A DNA stretch of 64,000 nucleotides from Hermatobates lingyangjiaoensis. Lineage: Eukaryota > Arthropoda > Insecta > Hemiptera > Hermatobatidae. The stretch spans positions 94,716 through 158,715 of the forward strand of contig JAPFBL010000593.1 in assembly GCA_026182355.1 (NCBI GenBank), given 5' to 3'. Both the position numbers and the translations under genes were made by a program. The notes beneath the pieces were generated by a model. It did no database searches, was not told where the DNA came from, and saw nothing but the letters and a program-made list of their open reading frames with translations. How positions within the stretch are numbered: the first letter of the stretch is position 1; every line of letters starts with the position of its first letter. Below are positions 9,370 through 20,794 of the stretch, piece by piece.

Positions 9370-9600
9370 TGTTGATATAATAAATATATCAACAACGTAA
9401 CCACAATAACAAATCAAAAAAAATGACTAAGATCTTTTAACCGAAACAAGTGGTATTCGTCAGAGTCCAAACTCTGATACTCATACAATCTGACGAATGC
9501 GGCTTGTTTTGATGGTAGATCTCAGTAATTTTTCTGATTTCTTACTGTGGTTTAGACGCTAATTTTTATTTTACGTGCTTATTGTAAAATGTTACAAAAG
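9370..9600. repeat. Decayed H1 inverted repeat
   Basis: H1-like arms meet near 9475. The left core has AAAA in place of GAAA and the right has lost the GAAA entirely. Ends are no longer (TA)n. Confidence 0.6.
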
Positions 9601-9799
9601 ACCATCACCAGGTTTTTTAAACTATTAACAAATAATTAATGTAAGTGGATTATTATTACATACATAAGGGGATTATAACATATTACCGTGTTTGAAGTTT
9701 ACATTTTACTGAAGGTTTTTGAATGGTGGCTGGCAGCATCTGTGGTGGAGGGATGTTCAGGTACTCGAGTGGTGTGAGACAGCAATGCAGCAATTGTCG

Positions 9800-9801
<2 letters not shown>

Positions 9802-9832
<31 letters not shown>
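9802..9832. repeat. (TA)n microsatellite
   Basis: Separates PLE-like 3' flank from a decayed H3 hairpin. Confidence 0.9.
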
Positions 9833-9836
<4 letters not shown>

Positions 9837-10031
9837 AATTAAAAAAGATAGCACACAGATAGATACAGGAATAACTCACCATCTATATTTCGATCATCGT
9901 CGTCATCAAGAGACGAAGAGTCCCGCAGGAAGGCAGAGCGGCGACTCAGTAACTAACCTATTTTGATTCCTGTGTCTATCTCTGTGCTATCTTTTTAAAT
10001 TGGTTTTTATTTAAAAGTCCGTTGGGCCATT
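9833..10031. repeat. Decayed H3 inverted repeat
   Basis: Arms with AAAGATAGCACACAGATAGA and its complement. The minus-strand core reads TTGATGA (C3 changed) with GAAA kept, so it is probably inactive. Confidence 0.65.
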
Positions 10032-10096
<65 letters not shown>

Positions 10097-10156
10097 ATAA
10101 TATATATATATATATCTATGTATGTATGTATATATATATGTATATATATATATATT
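10032..10156. repeat. Long (TA)n with TATG interruptions
   Basis: 125 bp of TA with AATA and TATG variants. Confidence 0.95.
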
Positions 10157-10318
10157 CAATCAGCCAAGTTAAACAAGTATTTATTGTTTTTTTTAATTCA
10201 CTTGCTCTCTGACGATCTGTTAACGAAAGGCCTTAGAGCATTGTTTCAAAAAATTGTTTTTCATTGTGGTAAATTAATCCATCTATTATATCAAGTGTTA
10301 TTTTGATTATTATTCATA
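10157..10318 (+). repeat. PLE-type repeat, family H4 copy
   Basis: Lies between two (TA)n tracts and contains one H4 core. Shares GAAAGGCCTTAGAGCA with the hairpins at 20795-20925 and 36252-36418. Confidence 0.6.
10209..10234 (+). ncRNA. Hammerhead candidate, H4
   Basis: CTGACGA, short GTTAAC stem II, GAAA, AGGCCT palindrome, T. Core intact but stem II is only about 3 bp with almost no loop. Confidence 0.45.
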
Positions 10319-10370
10319 TATATATATATATATATATATAAACAATAATTCCAAGAATAAATTCAATGGA

Positions 10371-10491
10371 ATGAAATATGGAGAGTTAATTCATAAGATA
10401 AAAAAACCAGAGGTAAAAAAGAGTTTTAGAAAATTAGAAACATTTTCTAACAAATTAAATAATGTGAAATTGGACATTCATTTTTTAAACG
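10371..10491 (+). pseudogene. PLE ORF N-terminal fragment
   Basis: MKYGELIHKIKKPEVKKSFR followed by LDIHFLN aligns with the N-terminus seen at 28312-28499 and 28710-28835 (K-T-Y-G-E-L-L-H then R-x-L-E). It ends where the DNA turns into TA. No downstream domain. Confidence 0.55.
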
Positions 10492-10598
10492 CATATATAT
10501 ATAAAACAACTTTTGGCGAAACGTATAAGCCGACGTTTCAGGAGTTGTATGTTTTATGACCAAAATCCTCAAGAACCCCTTGTGTGAATTATATATAT

Positions 10599-10716
10599 AT
10601 ATTCGTATATTTCGGAAGCAGACCTTCGTTTATGCATGTCTTGTTAAATTGTATGTCTATTTTTAATTTCACAACTTTTCTACTGAATCTCAGATTATCA
10701 CAAGACATGCATATAT
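10599..10716 (-). pseudogene. PLE ORF N-terminal fragment
   Basis: Contains VVKLKIDIQFNKTCINEGLL then PKYTN, the same N-terminal block as at 303-459. Truncated at a (TA)n tract on its 3' side. Confidence 0.6.
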
Positions 10717-10727
10717 ATATACAACAA

Positions 10728-10815
10728 TTAAAGGAAACGGTCCAGCGGACTTTTTTAAATAAAATAAATTCAAAACAAAGGAAACACACAGAAAGACACA
10801 GACATAACTCACATC
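10728..10815 (-). repeat. H3 terminal repeat, truncated before the hammerhead
   Basis: Begins AAACGGTCCAGCGGACTTTT and stops in a short direct repeat TCGATAA where the hammerhead should be. Confidence 0.6.
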
Positions 10816-10829
10816 GATAATCGATAATC

Positions 10830-10984
10830 GATATCACTGTTCAAACCACAAAGTTGAGATTTCAGCAATATTCGACTCTGTTGAAGATCGCCTGTTACGG
10901 TTGAAAGATCTTAGTCTTTTTTTCTTATTTCTGTTGTGGTTTGAACATTTATTGTTGTTTCATGAGTTTATTGTGAAATCATGT

Positions 10985-10986
<2 letters not shown>
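10830..10986 (+). repeat. H1 variant with changed core, ending at (TA)n
   Basis: TTGAAGA replaces CTGACGA; GAAAGATCTTAG is kept. Probably inactive as a ribozyme. Confidence 0.55.

Positions 10987-11021
<35 letters not shown>
10987..11021. repeat. (TA)n microsatellite
   Basis: Uninterrupted TA. Confidence 0.95.
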
Positions 11022-11024
<3 letters not shown>

Positions 11025-13440
11025 CAGAATAAAAGTACCTTGAGTTAATTATTAATTAAAATTAGAATTCAATTGGTGAAGGTAAACTTTTTATTAGGTT
11101 ATAACAATGAGTACATTTAAACATATTTCAATTTTTAGCCATCCTGAGAAAGCATGGCTGGCCGTAAAACAATAATAATTAATAATAAAGTAACTATAGT
11201 AATAATAATAATTATTAATGTAACAAATTTTTTTTTAAAACTGGTTTATTAATCTTATCATGCCTGTATTGTAGAGTATCTGAGCTACATTTCAAGTCAT
11301 TTGGAATTTTTTAGCAATAAATTATTTAATAAAAACGGTTTAAAATTCGTAATTGATGTAGTTTTTCGACGACTGAATGCGAAATCGTTTTCAAGGATTA
11401 GGTCCAAAATTAATTAATTAATTAATTACCTACCGATGTCTCGACGAAAATTGTTCAATAAGAGGGCCAAAAACAATTTTTTCAGAATTAGTCACTCTAT
11501 AAAGAATTCTGGAGAGAGTACTTTCACTGAATATCAAAAGCCAGAAAAAAAAATTACAATGTTATTGCCTTATAGAAGGAAGTATTTATAACATTGTAAC
11601 AGCTCTTCTTTCTACATTATACATTAGAAAAAAAGGCATGACTTAATGTCAAATTTATTTAACAAAGAAACAAACAAACAAAAATATAGTTTGTGCAGTA
11701 GCGAAACATATATGAACCAAAGGAAACTTAATCAATTTTTAAGGCACAAAAATACTGAAGCATGAAAAGCTTCAAAAAAAAAATACTGAAATCCCAATTT
11801 ACGATAAATACTGAAAATTTATGCTTCAGTATTTTCAAAAATACTGAAGATTAGAAAAAGGAGATAGTTTAAAGAAAAGGTTACAACAATAAAAGCACCA
11901 ACGGCCTGTAACCAAACATCCGATATAGTAAAGTATAGTTTAGTTCATTCTAATCTCTTGCATAATATATATACACCAGTATGTAATGCATTTCCTTTAT
12001 TTACTGTGCTTATGTTTTTTTAATTTCCTTTTATTTTTAAGCTCTGTTATGTAGTTATTTTGAGCTTTGCGGAGCCGGCTTGTTTTGGTTTAGGTTACAT
12101 AACCTCCCTGTATTTCCTGTCTGTGATATTGTTTATCGACATAATTTAATATCATGACTAGCGTTAATGTCTTAATAAATTTAACAATGAGTCATTTTTT
12201 TTTTCTAATATATGGTACAGGAAGAAGAAATGCTGATAATGATATAAATACTTCCTTTTACAAAGGTAATAACATTATAAATTTCCTTTGTCTTGTTTTA
12301 CATTTGCATATTGTGTTTTCTTTTTTTTTGGTCATTAACAATATGTTAAGAATATATTCTTCCAGAGTTATTAATAGTATTTTTAATGTCAATAAATTAC
12401 TTTTATTTCTAACAACAATAATAATATAATGTTCCAAATACTTCCTTCTATAAAACAATAACAGTATACGTTTTGTTTGTCTTGTTTTTTTAATTTACAT
12501 ATTGTGTTTTTCTTTTGTATCCTTTAATATTCTTTGGCGAGGTACTATTTCAGAGGTTTTTTTTTTAGTATTATTACTCTCGATAAATTGTTCTTAGCCT
12601 TCATAATACCAAACACTTTTCGGCGAATCATCGGTCGGTGATTAATTGTTGTTATTTTGGACATAATTCTCAAAAACCAGTTTAGTACTTTATAAATTCA
12701 TAGTTATTGATGAAAGGAATTTTAGGTTAGAAGTGTGAATTTAGAAACAAATCATTTCTAGCAGTTTTTGTTTTATTAAAAGTAGTATTTAATTAACCAA
12801 TTAAGTAATGGATCTTAACCTAATGTAGCAATGTAGCAGTATAATTTCATGAACTGAATAGTAATTATTAAGACAATTACAATTAATAATAATTGCAAGA
12901 CACCTTCATCATGACAGGAAGGTGAATATCAAACTAAACAGCAAACCACACTTTCGCAGTTTTAGTGTTTTTTTTTTTAAATATTGAAGTCTTATAGCAC
13001 ATCAGAGGGAAAAATGTTTCAAATTAAATTAGTTTAATCAGCTTTGATTTCAAATTTTTTTTACAATAATTTTTTTTTTAATTTTTTATTTAAACGTTAT
13101 TTGCTATCGATTTTCCCTTATATTTTATCGTTTATATGTATTGTAGATTTAGACCCAGACATAGTTTGAAAAGTCTGGGCATATTCTAAGTCATTCAAGG
13201 TATAATAAACGATACCAATGTGGTTTATTAGCAATGTACATCCAGGGAGAAAGGGCTGTTCGAATAATAAAAATAGTGCAAAAAATTGGAATCATAAAAA
13301 ATCATACTTACGTCGTCATTACTTGTCTATTCTGTTCCTGTTCAGCTATTGTATATTTCCAAAACACGCAAAGGACAAATCGTCAAATCTTTACTTTGCT
13401 GAGGTTTGCCTTTATAGTATTGAATTACATATATAATAAT
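11022..13440. other. AT-rich spacer with no recognised gene
   Basis: Contains an ATTA run near 11405-11427 and a degenerate direct duplication of about 90 bp (12245-12335 and 12427-12520; shared ATACTTCCTTTTA and CTTTGTCTTGTTTTAC). Open frames here are short and compositionally trivial. Confidence 0.4.
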
Positions 13441-13451
13441 TCTATACTTTT

Positions 13452-13786
13452 AGTTTGGGTTAGGTTGCAGTGGCAGCCCCACGAGAGAACGCACACTGAG
13501 CTCACAACGTTGCCGTACGTTTGATACCACACAATGAAAACAGATTAATTAGCCTATAGATTAAATTATATCTAACACAAGTGTATTTAGAGTAAGGATC
13601 TTTAACGGATATAAGACATCGTACAGCTCGAGAACGACTGCTTAATAACGATCTCTCCGAGAGACGACGTGCTAGGATTTATTAACTTCCCACATGAATA
13701 AATCGAAGGCCAGAGTGGGTATTGAACCCCGGATATACCAGTTTAAAGGCGTGTTCGTTGCCACTGGGCTAACCTGGCCTCCTATC
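13452..13786 (-). mobile_element. tRNA-derived SINE, full length, minus strand
   Basis: Reading the minus strand: a head with A box TAGCCCAGTGGC and B box GGTTCAATACC, then the common body and a short tail TAACC. It is flanked by the 10-bp direct repeat CTATACTTTT at 13442-13451 and 13787-13796, which shows target-primed retroposition. It is more diverged than the copies at 39 and 41 kb. Confidence 0.85.
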
Positions 13787-13867
13787 CTATACTTTTGAAA
13801 ATATAATTATCTCTGAAATAGAATTAAAATAAAATAACATCTGCGAATTACCATCTTGGGTTTGACT

Positions 13868-14035
13868 CTAATATATATTATCAAATAGAAAATTACACAA
13901 AAATATGTCCTGCAGAATATAAAAAGTTATCAATGTATGTTGTACTAGGGTTCTAAGAAATAAAACAAACTTTGTTAAGATTTTATAAAAAGTCAATACA
14001 CAATCATGAGCAGCCTGTACATGAACAAGACACTG
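13868..14035. other. Short spacer, possible PLE UTR
   Basis: An open frame on the minus strand continues from the PLE fragment at 14053 but has no recognisable motif. Confidence 0.3.
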
Positions 14036-14052
14036 TTCAACCCATCCTGATG

Positions 14053-14172
14053 ACGACGAGTGCTCAAATATTGAAGTGAGTGTTGGTTGATAGTTTTCTT
14101 GTGCGAATATTTTGTTAAAAGCAGCAGGAGCTTCTGCTCTCATGATTTTTGAGCTGGTGGCCTCGATCTTGC
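14053..14172 (-). pseudogene. PLE ORF N-terminal fragment, minus arm of an inverted duplication
   Basis: Contains KIEATSSKIMRAEAPAAFNK, a diverged version of the N-terminal block. It abuts a decayed antisense hammerhead (CTGATGA kept, CAAA instead of GAAA, 14057-14090) without an intervening (TA)n. Confidence 0.55.
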
Positions 14173-14203
14173 AGACGATTCTTCTATCTTGTTTTTGGCT
14201 CAA

Positions 14204-14282
14204 AAATCGTATTGTAAGAGCAGAAGCTGCTGCTACTTTTGACAATATTTGCATACAAGAAGATTTGCTGCCGATTTACACC
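14204..14282 (+). pseudogene. PLE ORF N-terminal fragment, plus arm of an inverted duplication
   Basis: NRIVRAEAAATFDNICIQED then LLPIYTN, ending at a (TA)n tract. With 14053-14172 it forms a head-to-head inverted pair of the same coding block; the joint near 14180-14200 reads through in both directions. Confidence 0.55.
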
Positions 14283-14297
14283 AATATATATATATAT

Positions 14298-14420
14298 ATA
14301 ATTAAAATAAGCAGTGACACAAAAACTGAAACACAACAAAGACTCACTTTTCAATATTTCGACCGTAATGGCGGTCGTCCTCAGGAGAAGAAGTGAATTG
14401 ACGGAGAGACGACAGTCAAC
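14298..14420 (-). repeat. H6 terminal repeat, one arm
   Basis: Begins TTAAAATAAGCAGTGACAC after (TA)n, as in the hairpins at 21124-21262 and 34545-34775. Carries one hammerhead core. Confidence 0.65.
14352..14384 (-). ncRNA. Hammerhead candidate, H6
   Basis: CTGAGGA, perfect 5-bp stem II GACCG/CGGTC, GAAA, ATAT then T. GAAAAG downstream pairs with CTTCTC upstream with one mismatch (stem I). Core intact. Confidence 0.65.
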
Positions 14421-14769
14421 TATAATACGGTACGACATAATAAAATATAAGACGATGTGTATATTTTTTTTGGAAACCTTTCGCATTATCGGCAGTATGT
14501 AGAACAAAGCTGACTTCACAGTTAGAGAACAGTTGGTGAGAAAACATAAAGTAATGCTGGTTAATGAGTTTACATGGTTAAAACAAAATTATTTGCAATA
14601 ATTTAAAGCGTGTATAAATTTTTTTGGGACACCCTGTATTTAAAATTTCTTGCATTATACATTTTGCTAAACTGTGAAATTATGTTAACTACTCAAAATA
14701 GAATTGTTTTATGACCTTTTTTTTTTAGTTAAGTAAAACAATCGTTGGTTGTGCAATCAGTAATAGTGT

Positions 14770-14990
14770 GGTATTTACTCATTCTGAGGTAAAATGGATA
14801 AACCAACAAAAGTCTCTACACAAATGAAGTTTCATTCAACGCGTTTCGAACACTTTGTGTTCATCATCAGGAAGACACTATAATACAAATTATATCTAAT
14901 CAGTTACAAAATTAGAGTGAAATAATAAAATTCAATTAAGAGAATTCAAGACATACCCAAGGATGTGGTACTGACGGGTTGGTCCAGTGA
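14770..14990 (-). repeat. H2 terminal repeat, single arm
   Basis: Same text as the left arm at 3126-3300, extended through ACTGACGGGTTGGTCC, which is the centre of the palindrome at 3126-3532. It shows that the unit behind the palindrome is longer than one arm. Confidence 0.75.
14838..14870 (-). ncRNA. Hammerhead candidate, H2
   Basis: CTGATGA, GAACAC/GTGTTC stem II, GAAA, ACGCGT palindrome, T. Core and stems intact. Confidence 0.65.
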
Positions 14991-15715
14991 AAACAACTAG
15001 TAGGAAACGGATCCGCTGCGAAAGAGTGGGGATAGGCATTTAGGAGATAAAGGTGACAAAGGCGTTGGGTATGCTTGAAAACCGTTAACTGAAAATCAGA
15101 AGGCCAGAACCACTATTTAGAGGAAAGAGCCTCTAACCACTCTTCGGGGTGGATGTACCTAGTACTGGCGTCCCCGTCGCAGAGTTGGTAATTGTGTAGG
15201 TTGCACAGCACAAACTAACAGTACAGGGCAGCTGCTCCAAGCGCGGTTAAGTAGCCTAGTCCCTGACTTAGTCAGAGGGAATTCTTAAAGTGCTTCGGCA
15301 CAGCTTGGACACCCGTTGGGCGGTACGGGGTGGTAGCTCCTCTGTTGAGAGTTTAAAAGGTTTTCTTAAAGAGTGTCAAATTGGTAGCCTTGTGCAGCAC
15401 CATTTCGGTGGTGGGTCTTCCAAACTGACACTCATCCGTCCACCCGCCCGCAGTGGGGCCATGCAGTCTCTTCCATAGGCTGGATGGCTTAAACTCCACG
15501 AGGTTCTTGAACCGGGGCAACATTAGTGCCACTCCCGGGGCCGTGCAGTTAGTCCATAACTAAGGGGTTTTAATCCCTTTCTCTCTAACATCTAGTCCAG
15601 GAGCACCCAAAACGGGGCCCAGAGGAGTCAAATCATTGCAACCCCTGATCCCGGGGTAATGGGTACTTTCCCTCTTGTAGGGGGTCGGCCATTCAATTTA
15701 GAGGAAAGAAACCTT
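14991..15715. other. GC-rich island of unknown origin
   Basis: About 725 bp, clearly richer in G and C than its surroundings, directly after the H2 repeat and ending in a T-rich run (15712-15760). TTTAGAGGAAAGA occurs at both 15116 and 15699. The longest frame (15290-15478, 62 codons) shows no motif. It resembles the untranslated region of a non-LTR retrotransposon in texture, but I cannot name a family. Confidence 0.3.
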
Positions 15716-15719
15716 TTTT

Positions 15720-16130
15720 TTTATTTTATTTTATTTTTTTTTATTTTTTAATTTATTCTTTGTGATTCTAGGAACAGTTTAAGAAATTTAAATGATTGTT
15801 ATAAATGTGTTATAAATAGATTTTTATTGAGCGAAACAAACTCATTGAAATGTAATTAGCAATCATGCAAATCTGAGATGAGAGGCACGATCCTCTGTTG
15901 AGTATCCACCCGGATGGTAACCGGCTGATGGCTATCAAACCATTGTGTCTTAGCTTATTTATTTGTGGCATGCAGACGAGTGTTGATAGTACTAGGTGGT
16001 TGTTGTTTATTTTAACTATTTAATGTAACTGTATTGATACATCCTGTTTAGTTTCTCACGTCTCTTTTTCACTCTTTCTCTCTTTATCCTCTCTCTATTT
16101 ATCCTATAAATTATGAAACATACTGATTAG
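15720..16130. other. AT-rich spacer
   Basis: T-homopolymer at its start, no gene seen. Confidence 0.35.
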
Positions 16131-16159
16131 TTAGTTTTATACAACTTATAATTATTAAA

Positions 16160-16285
16160 CAAAGATGCATGTTGGGAAAAGGATTAAGTCTCTGTACAAA
16201 AAAAGTTTATTACTAGAAACTAAACAACGTTTATTACTAAGTAATAAACTTTTTTGTGTGGAGATTTAATCCTTTTCCTAACATG
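16160..16285. repeat. Inverted repeat, arms ~48 bp
   Basis: CATGTTGGGAAAAGGATTAA at left is mirrored (two or three changes) at right by TTAATCCTTTTCCTAACATG. Outer text GAGTAAATACCACA is shared with the edge of the H2 repeats (3531, 14765). No hammerhead core in it. Confidence 0.75.
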
Positions 16286-16289
16286 AGTA

Positions 16290-17000
16290 AATACCACAGT
16301 ATAACAGATTGAAGTGTTAATGAATGAACAAAGATATAATATCAGAATGTATTTACGCTCATAGTTATGTTAAACACACTTGTTCACGTTGGAATTACCG
16401 ATATTTACATTGGATGAGTGCCATCCATTGTAAATACTATTTAAAGGCCAAAACGTGCTGTTGGCACCACTGTTAATGTGACTCATTTATGGTTTGAATG
16501 AGTCAAAACAAAAAATTTTCCGAATTTTTACCCTTTATTCAATCTGAAAGCTGGTAAACCTTAAATAGTTTAAAATGAGCTTAACATTTTTATCATTTAA
16601 ACTTGAATGATTGCCGAATCAAAATGAAGCTTAATTTTCGGCCCAAAAGGTGCTAAACCTATGACAGTGGCTTACTAAGGGGGGGGGGGGAGGGGTGGCA
16701 TTTTTGGGGGGTAAAAATAAAAAAAAATTAAAGTAATAAAAAGCTAACAAAAAAATCTGTAATTTTGTACCAAAATGAGTTTTTAAGGTTGTAATTGTTT
16801 TTACATTTTATTTGTGTGATACTGTTTTTTAAACAGATTTTCAACAGTAATATTTGCAAAATTAAAAATAAATTTATTTTAAATTTTTTAAAACTAGTTT
16901 ATTAATGGAGTTAACAATTTCTGATATTTATTTTCGTAGTCAGTTAATTTAATTTAACGATTTTGTTATGATTTGAATTATTCGTTTTTTGTTTTGAAAT
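16290..17000. other. AT-rich spacer with a G-run
   Basis: G11-A-G4 near 16680-16696; otherwise no structure. Confidence 0.4.
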
Positions 17001-17002
17001 TC

Positions 17003-17022
17003 AAAACATATATATATATATA
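17003..17022. repeat. (TA)n microsatellite
   Basis: A short TA tract abutting a PLE N-terminal fragment. Confidence 0.85.
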
Positions 17023-17023
17023 T

Positions 17024-17095
17024 TGGTATAAATAGGCAGCAGATCCTCTTTTAAACAAGTATCATTAAAATTATCCGCAGTCTCGACATTCAGGA
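17024..17095 (-). pseudogene. PLE ORF N-terminal fragment
   Basis: Minus strand encodes FNDTCLKEDLLPIYTN and then meets (TA)n, exactly as at 303-459. Only about 24 codons remain. Confidence 0.55.
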
Positions 17096-17366
17096 TCTTA
17101 AGACTGTGAGATTCGATCCTACGAACTAACCTCCTGCTAACAGGGTTCAACTGGAAAAGGAGTTAGCCAAGTGACATGTTAAATTAAAATCGATGACTCA
17201 TGCTTAGTCATTGCTATAAATAGATTAAAAGGATAGTACAGGTTAATATAAAGAGAAGGTCAAAGGTCAATAATGAACAAGAAACAGGCGGTTAGAATAA
17301 AAGAGTTCAAAGGTCAACGGTATAACTGGACTAATAGAGAATAAATAGATTAAGAAAATTAGTAAT

Positions 17367-17369
<3 letters not shown>

Positions 17370-17421
<52 letters not shown>
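17370..17421. repeat. (TA)n microsatellite
   Basis: 52 bp of pure TA. Confidence 0.95.
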
Positions 17422-17422
<1 letters not shown>

Positions 17423-18400
17423 CGAGTACTGAAATAAGACGTCAGTCTCGGACTAATTACAGCAGTCTAAAATTAGATTCTTGATTGTAATTCCATGAAA
17501 ATAAATATTTTCATGACGTTTTGGAGTTTTGAGTTTTAATGGATTATAAACTACCAGAGAGTTGGGGGGCGGCAAATCTTAGTCTGCCCGGGGGGGGGGG
17601 GGGGGGGGAAATAGTTACTAAGGCACCGACCTCTGTAAAACTATTTAAAGAAAAGCCTACAAAAAGAAAACAATATTAGAAGAGTATAGTAATGATTTCA
17701 AATCGACTGTTTATTAAAGTGAAGGAAAAGTTTGGGGCATCCCATATTTCTAAAATCGGAAAGAGATCTAATTGAATAAGCTTCTAACTATTATTCGTAG
17801 TACTTAAGTTGTAATGATTACTAGAATGTTTTTTGCTTTTGTAATTCATTCATTAAAACTGCTAGGCAAATGTTTCAGATTTTGTTCAATTTTTCTAATT
17901 TATAATTCACTAATATTCATTTTACCTTTTTAACGCAGTAACTATAATTTGATGTAACTTCAATTAGGACTTCTTTCCTAAATTTTCTAAATAAATTTCA
18001 TTTATTAAATCTGGAAATATAAAATATAAGTTTCTATCCGTATGTTTCTTTACTTTTGCATACTTTTGCATGCGTTCTGTTTCTAACATTACCTTTAAAG
18101 GTAATGTATCAGAGCTTTCAGTATTTGAAGACTATTTCATTGTTTATTATTCTTGTGGATGTGCTTTTTATGTGTAGGCGGGCCACCACTTTAGTCTGGC
18201 AGACTTTAATTCTTCATTATATTAGCTTAATCTTCAGCAGAGCCTAAAAAAAAAATTTTTATGTACAGAAAAAGAAAGTTTGATAGTTTTGAAGCATCAA
18301 GGATCGTAAATATTCCACTAAGAATTCCCTTGTGCTTTTAAGTCTACAGATAATCCTTGTTTAACGATGGTAATTCGAATCAACGAGGCCGTCGTTAAAC
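17422..18400. other. AT-rich spacer with a long G-run
   Basis: An uninterrupted run of about 19 G at 17590-17608; no coding sequence. Confidence 0.4.
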
Positions 18401-18404
18401 GAAT

Positions 18405-18500
18405 ATGACTTTTTGACTCTGACGAAGACCGCTAGTTACGGTTGAAAGATCTTAGTCTTGCTTTCCCATTTTCATATTATGGTTTGATCATTGATTGTGT
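18405..18500 (+). repeat. H1 terminal repeat fragment
   Basis: TTTTTGACTCTGACGAAG through TGGTTTGATCATTGATTG; no TA tract at its edge. Confidence 0.65.
18419..18454 (+). ncRNA. Hammerhead candidate, H1
   Basis: CTGACGA, GACCG/CGGTT, GAAA, AGATCT, T; GACT/AGTC stem I. Core intact. Confidence 0.6.
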
Positions 18501-18754
18501 ATACATATATCAGTCAAGAAGCTCATAGTTAGTATACCCTGCACTAATTTTTTCTCTTTTCAAACAATCAATCTCTTTATATCGTTTATTCTTTCAGTAA
18601 TTTCAAGATTTTAAAAATCCAGGCTCCATTACGTAGTACGGAACTAAACATACTGTCCACTAGTTTATAATATTTACTTTGTGAATGTCATACATCTGTT
18701 TAATGCTTAAGTTCCAAATACTATTGTTAAATCAAAACGTTGGCTTTCAAAGTT

Positions 18755-18915
18755 TGATTTGAACCTGGAAAACTGACCGATTCTTGATAAATAATTTTTT
18801 TTATATATGTGTATAACAAGAATTAACAGTAAATACGTGAAATAAAAAAAACATCGTGTAAACAACAATAACATGTCCAAATATGGAGCTGAGATCTTTC
18901 ATAGAAAAACTCGTC
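18755..18915. repeat. H7 and H1-like decayed fragments
   Basis: TTTGATTTGAACCTGGAAAA matches the arm of the H7 hairpins at 31905 and 48120. The following ~100 bp is loosely H1-like. No intact core. Confidence 0.4.
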
Positions 18916-19204
18916 AGATATATTCTCTACCATAAATAGGTTTATTTTACTTGTTGAGTTATTAATTTTACCTGACTTATGTTGATAGAATTCGCTTTTC
19001 ATTCTTCTTACATTTTAATGCCATTTTTTGTAAAGACATATATTACCCACTTTTTTCTTTAATATTTATTTGAGTGATCCAAAATTGTATAAACTGAAAT
19101 TAACAGGTATTCCAATTTTCACCTGTGTGCATATATTTTAACAAGACCATCAGAGTTCTATAAGTATACAGATAAATCATTAGTTGTGCAATTCGTAATT
19201 GTGT

Positions 19205-19575
19205 GGTAAAATGGATAAACAAACAAAAGTCTCCACACAAATGAAGTTTTATTCAACAGCAACAACGCGTTTCGAACACTTTGTGTTCATCATCATGAAG
19301 ACACTATAATGCAAATTATATCTAATCAGTTGCTAAATTAGAGTGAAATAATAAAATTCAATTAAGAGAATTCAAGACATGTCTTGTATATCAAGATATG
19401 CCTTGAATTCTCTTAATTGAATTTTATTATTTCACTCTAATTTTGTAACTGATTAGATATAATTTGCATTATAGTGTCTTTCTGATGATGAACACAAAGT
19501 GTTTGAAACGCGTTGTTGCTGTTGAATAAAACTTTATTTGTGTGGAGACTTTTGTTTGTTTATCCATTTTACCTT
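19205..19575. repeat. Inverted repeat of family H2 (arms ~175 bp)
   Basis: GGTAAAATGGATAAACAAAC at left mirrors GTTTGTTTATCCATTTTACC at right; the centre is near 19388. Both arms share the insertion CAACAG next to ACGCGT that the 3126-3532 copy lacks, so the palindrome was copied or corrected as a unit. Confidence 0.85.
19482..19514 (+). ncRNA. Hammerhead candidate, H2, right arm
   Basis: CTGATGA, AACAC/GTGTT stem II, GAAA, ACGCGT, T. The left arm at ~19268-19296 reads ATGATGA (C3 lost) and should be inactive. Confidence 0.55.
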
Positions 19576-19769
19576 AGAATATATAGATAAACTTATCGTT
19601 TTGCATACTGACGAATATCGGTCTTACGTGCGTAGACTTAACTCTGAGAAAATTATGATATACGAATACTGGGCCAGGCCAATCGTTGTTCGGAACGCCG
19701 TTAAACGAGATATGCCTGTACTTTATCATATTTCGTCAGTTTTGTCTACTTTTGAGGTAATGTAAAATT

Positions 19770-20700
19770 TTAATCAAACAATTATATAAACTTTGGATTT
19801 CTTATACCAGGAGTCCTCAGGCTTGAACCCCCCTCCTCCTCCGCTTTTGTCACATGTCCCCCCGGCTTCTTTCCAAGATAGTATTTTTCAAAACTAGATA
19901 GTATTTTTTCTTTATATTCCAAATTTATATGGATTATTATTTGTAATAGAGTTTTATAAATTAAATGCTAATTAAAAATATTGATAGATATATAAAATAT
20001 TAATTTCTTTCAAATAGTATTTTTTTTTAAATTTATAATTAAGAGGTCAAAAATCTATTATTGATTTCCTCATTGTAAACTTGCTGTGGTCACAATTCAC
20101 CCCTTGAGAACCCAAAATTCACCCCTTGTTGAACCCCATTGTGGATTACTGCCCTGTACTGTCCTTAAACCAAAAAATGAGTATAATAATAGTTCAATGT
20201 AGTGACTTATAGATTGTATACTGTATGATAAATGAAAATTAATATATCTATAAGAATAAATGTCAAAATACTTTGATGATAGGGACACTATATCAGTTTA
20301 GTTCAGAAATGCACGAAGTTAAATGTTACCCATAGCAAATCGCTCAACACTAGAGGTCATATTAAGTTTTGCATTGTGAAACAAATAACAAGGTAATTGG
20401 AGTTATTACCATAGATTTGTTCGTGTAATCGTTAACATTTTTTTTTGGATTTTTGTGAATAATTACATTGTTATTTTGCAATGGGCTTTGGACGATTGGT
20501 TAAAAACTTATACTGTCATCTACTGTTGTTCCTTCCACAGTTTAGTATAGAACACTGTACTGTGGATAACAGTCTTATTTTAATATCATCCCCCTGTGTT
20601 CATTCATTTGTGTTGTACTGCAGTTTGTTTACTAAACTAATTCAATATTAGTTAGAGAACATAAACTTATTCAAATTAGAGACTGTAAGTGTGTGTTTTT
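19770..20700. other. AT-rich spacer
   Basis: Two short C-rich blocks at 19825-19865 and 20096-20150 look like ends of an old hAT-type repeat, but no matching termini or duplication could be set. Confidence 0.35.
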
Positions 20701-20794
20701 AATTTCTCTATGTTTCTTTGTCTTTATTGAACTTTATTTGTATATATATATATATATATATTAATAATCAACAATAACTGTTGATATAATATAT

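Noticed and set aside
19808..20154. Possible hAT MITE (CAGGAGTCCTCAGG ... ACTGCCCTG)
   Set aside because: The proposed termini match poorly and no 8-bp duplication is found.
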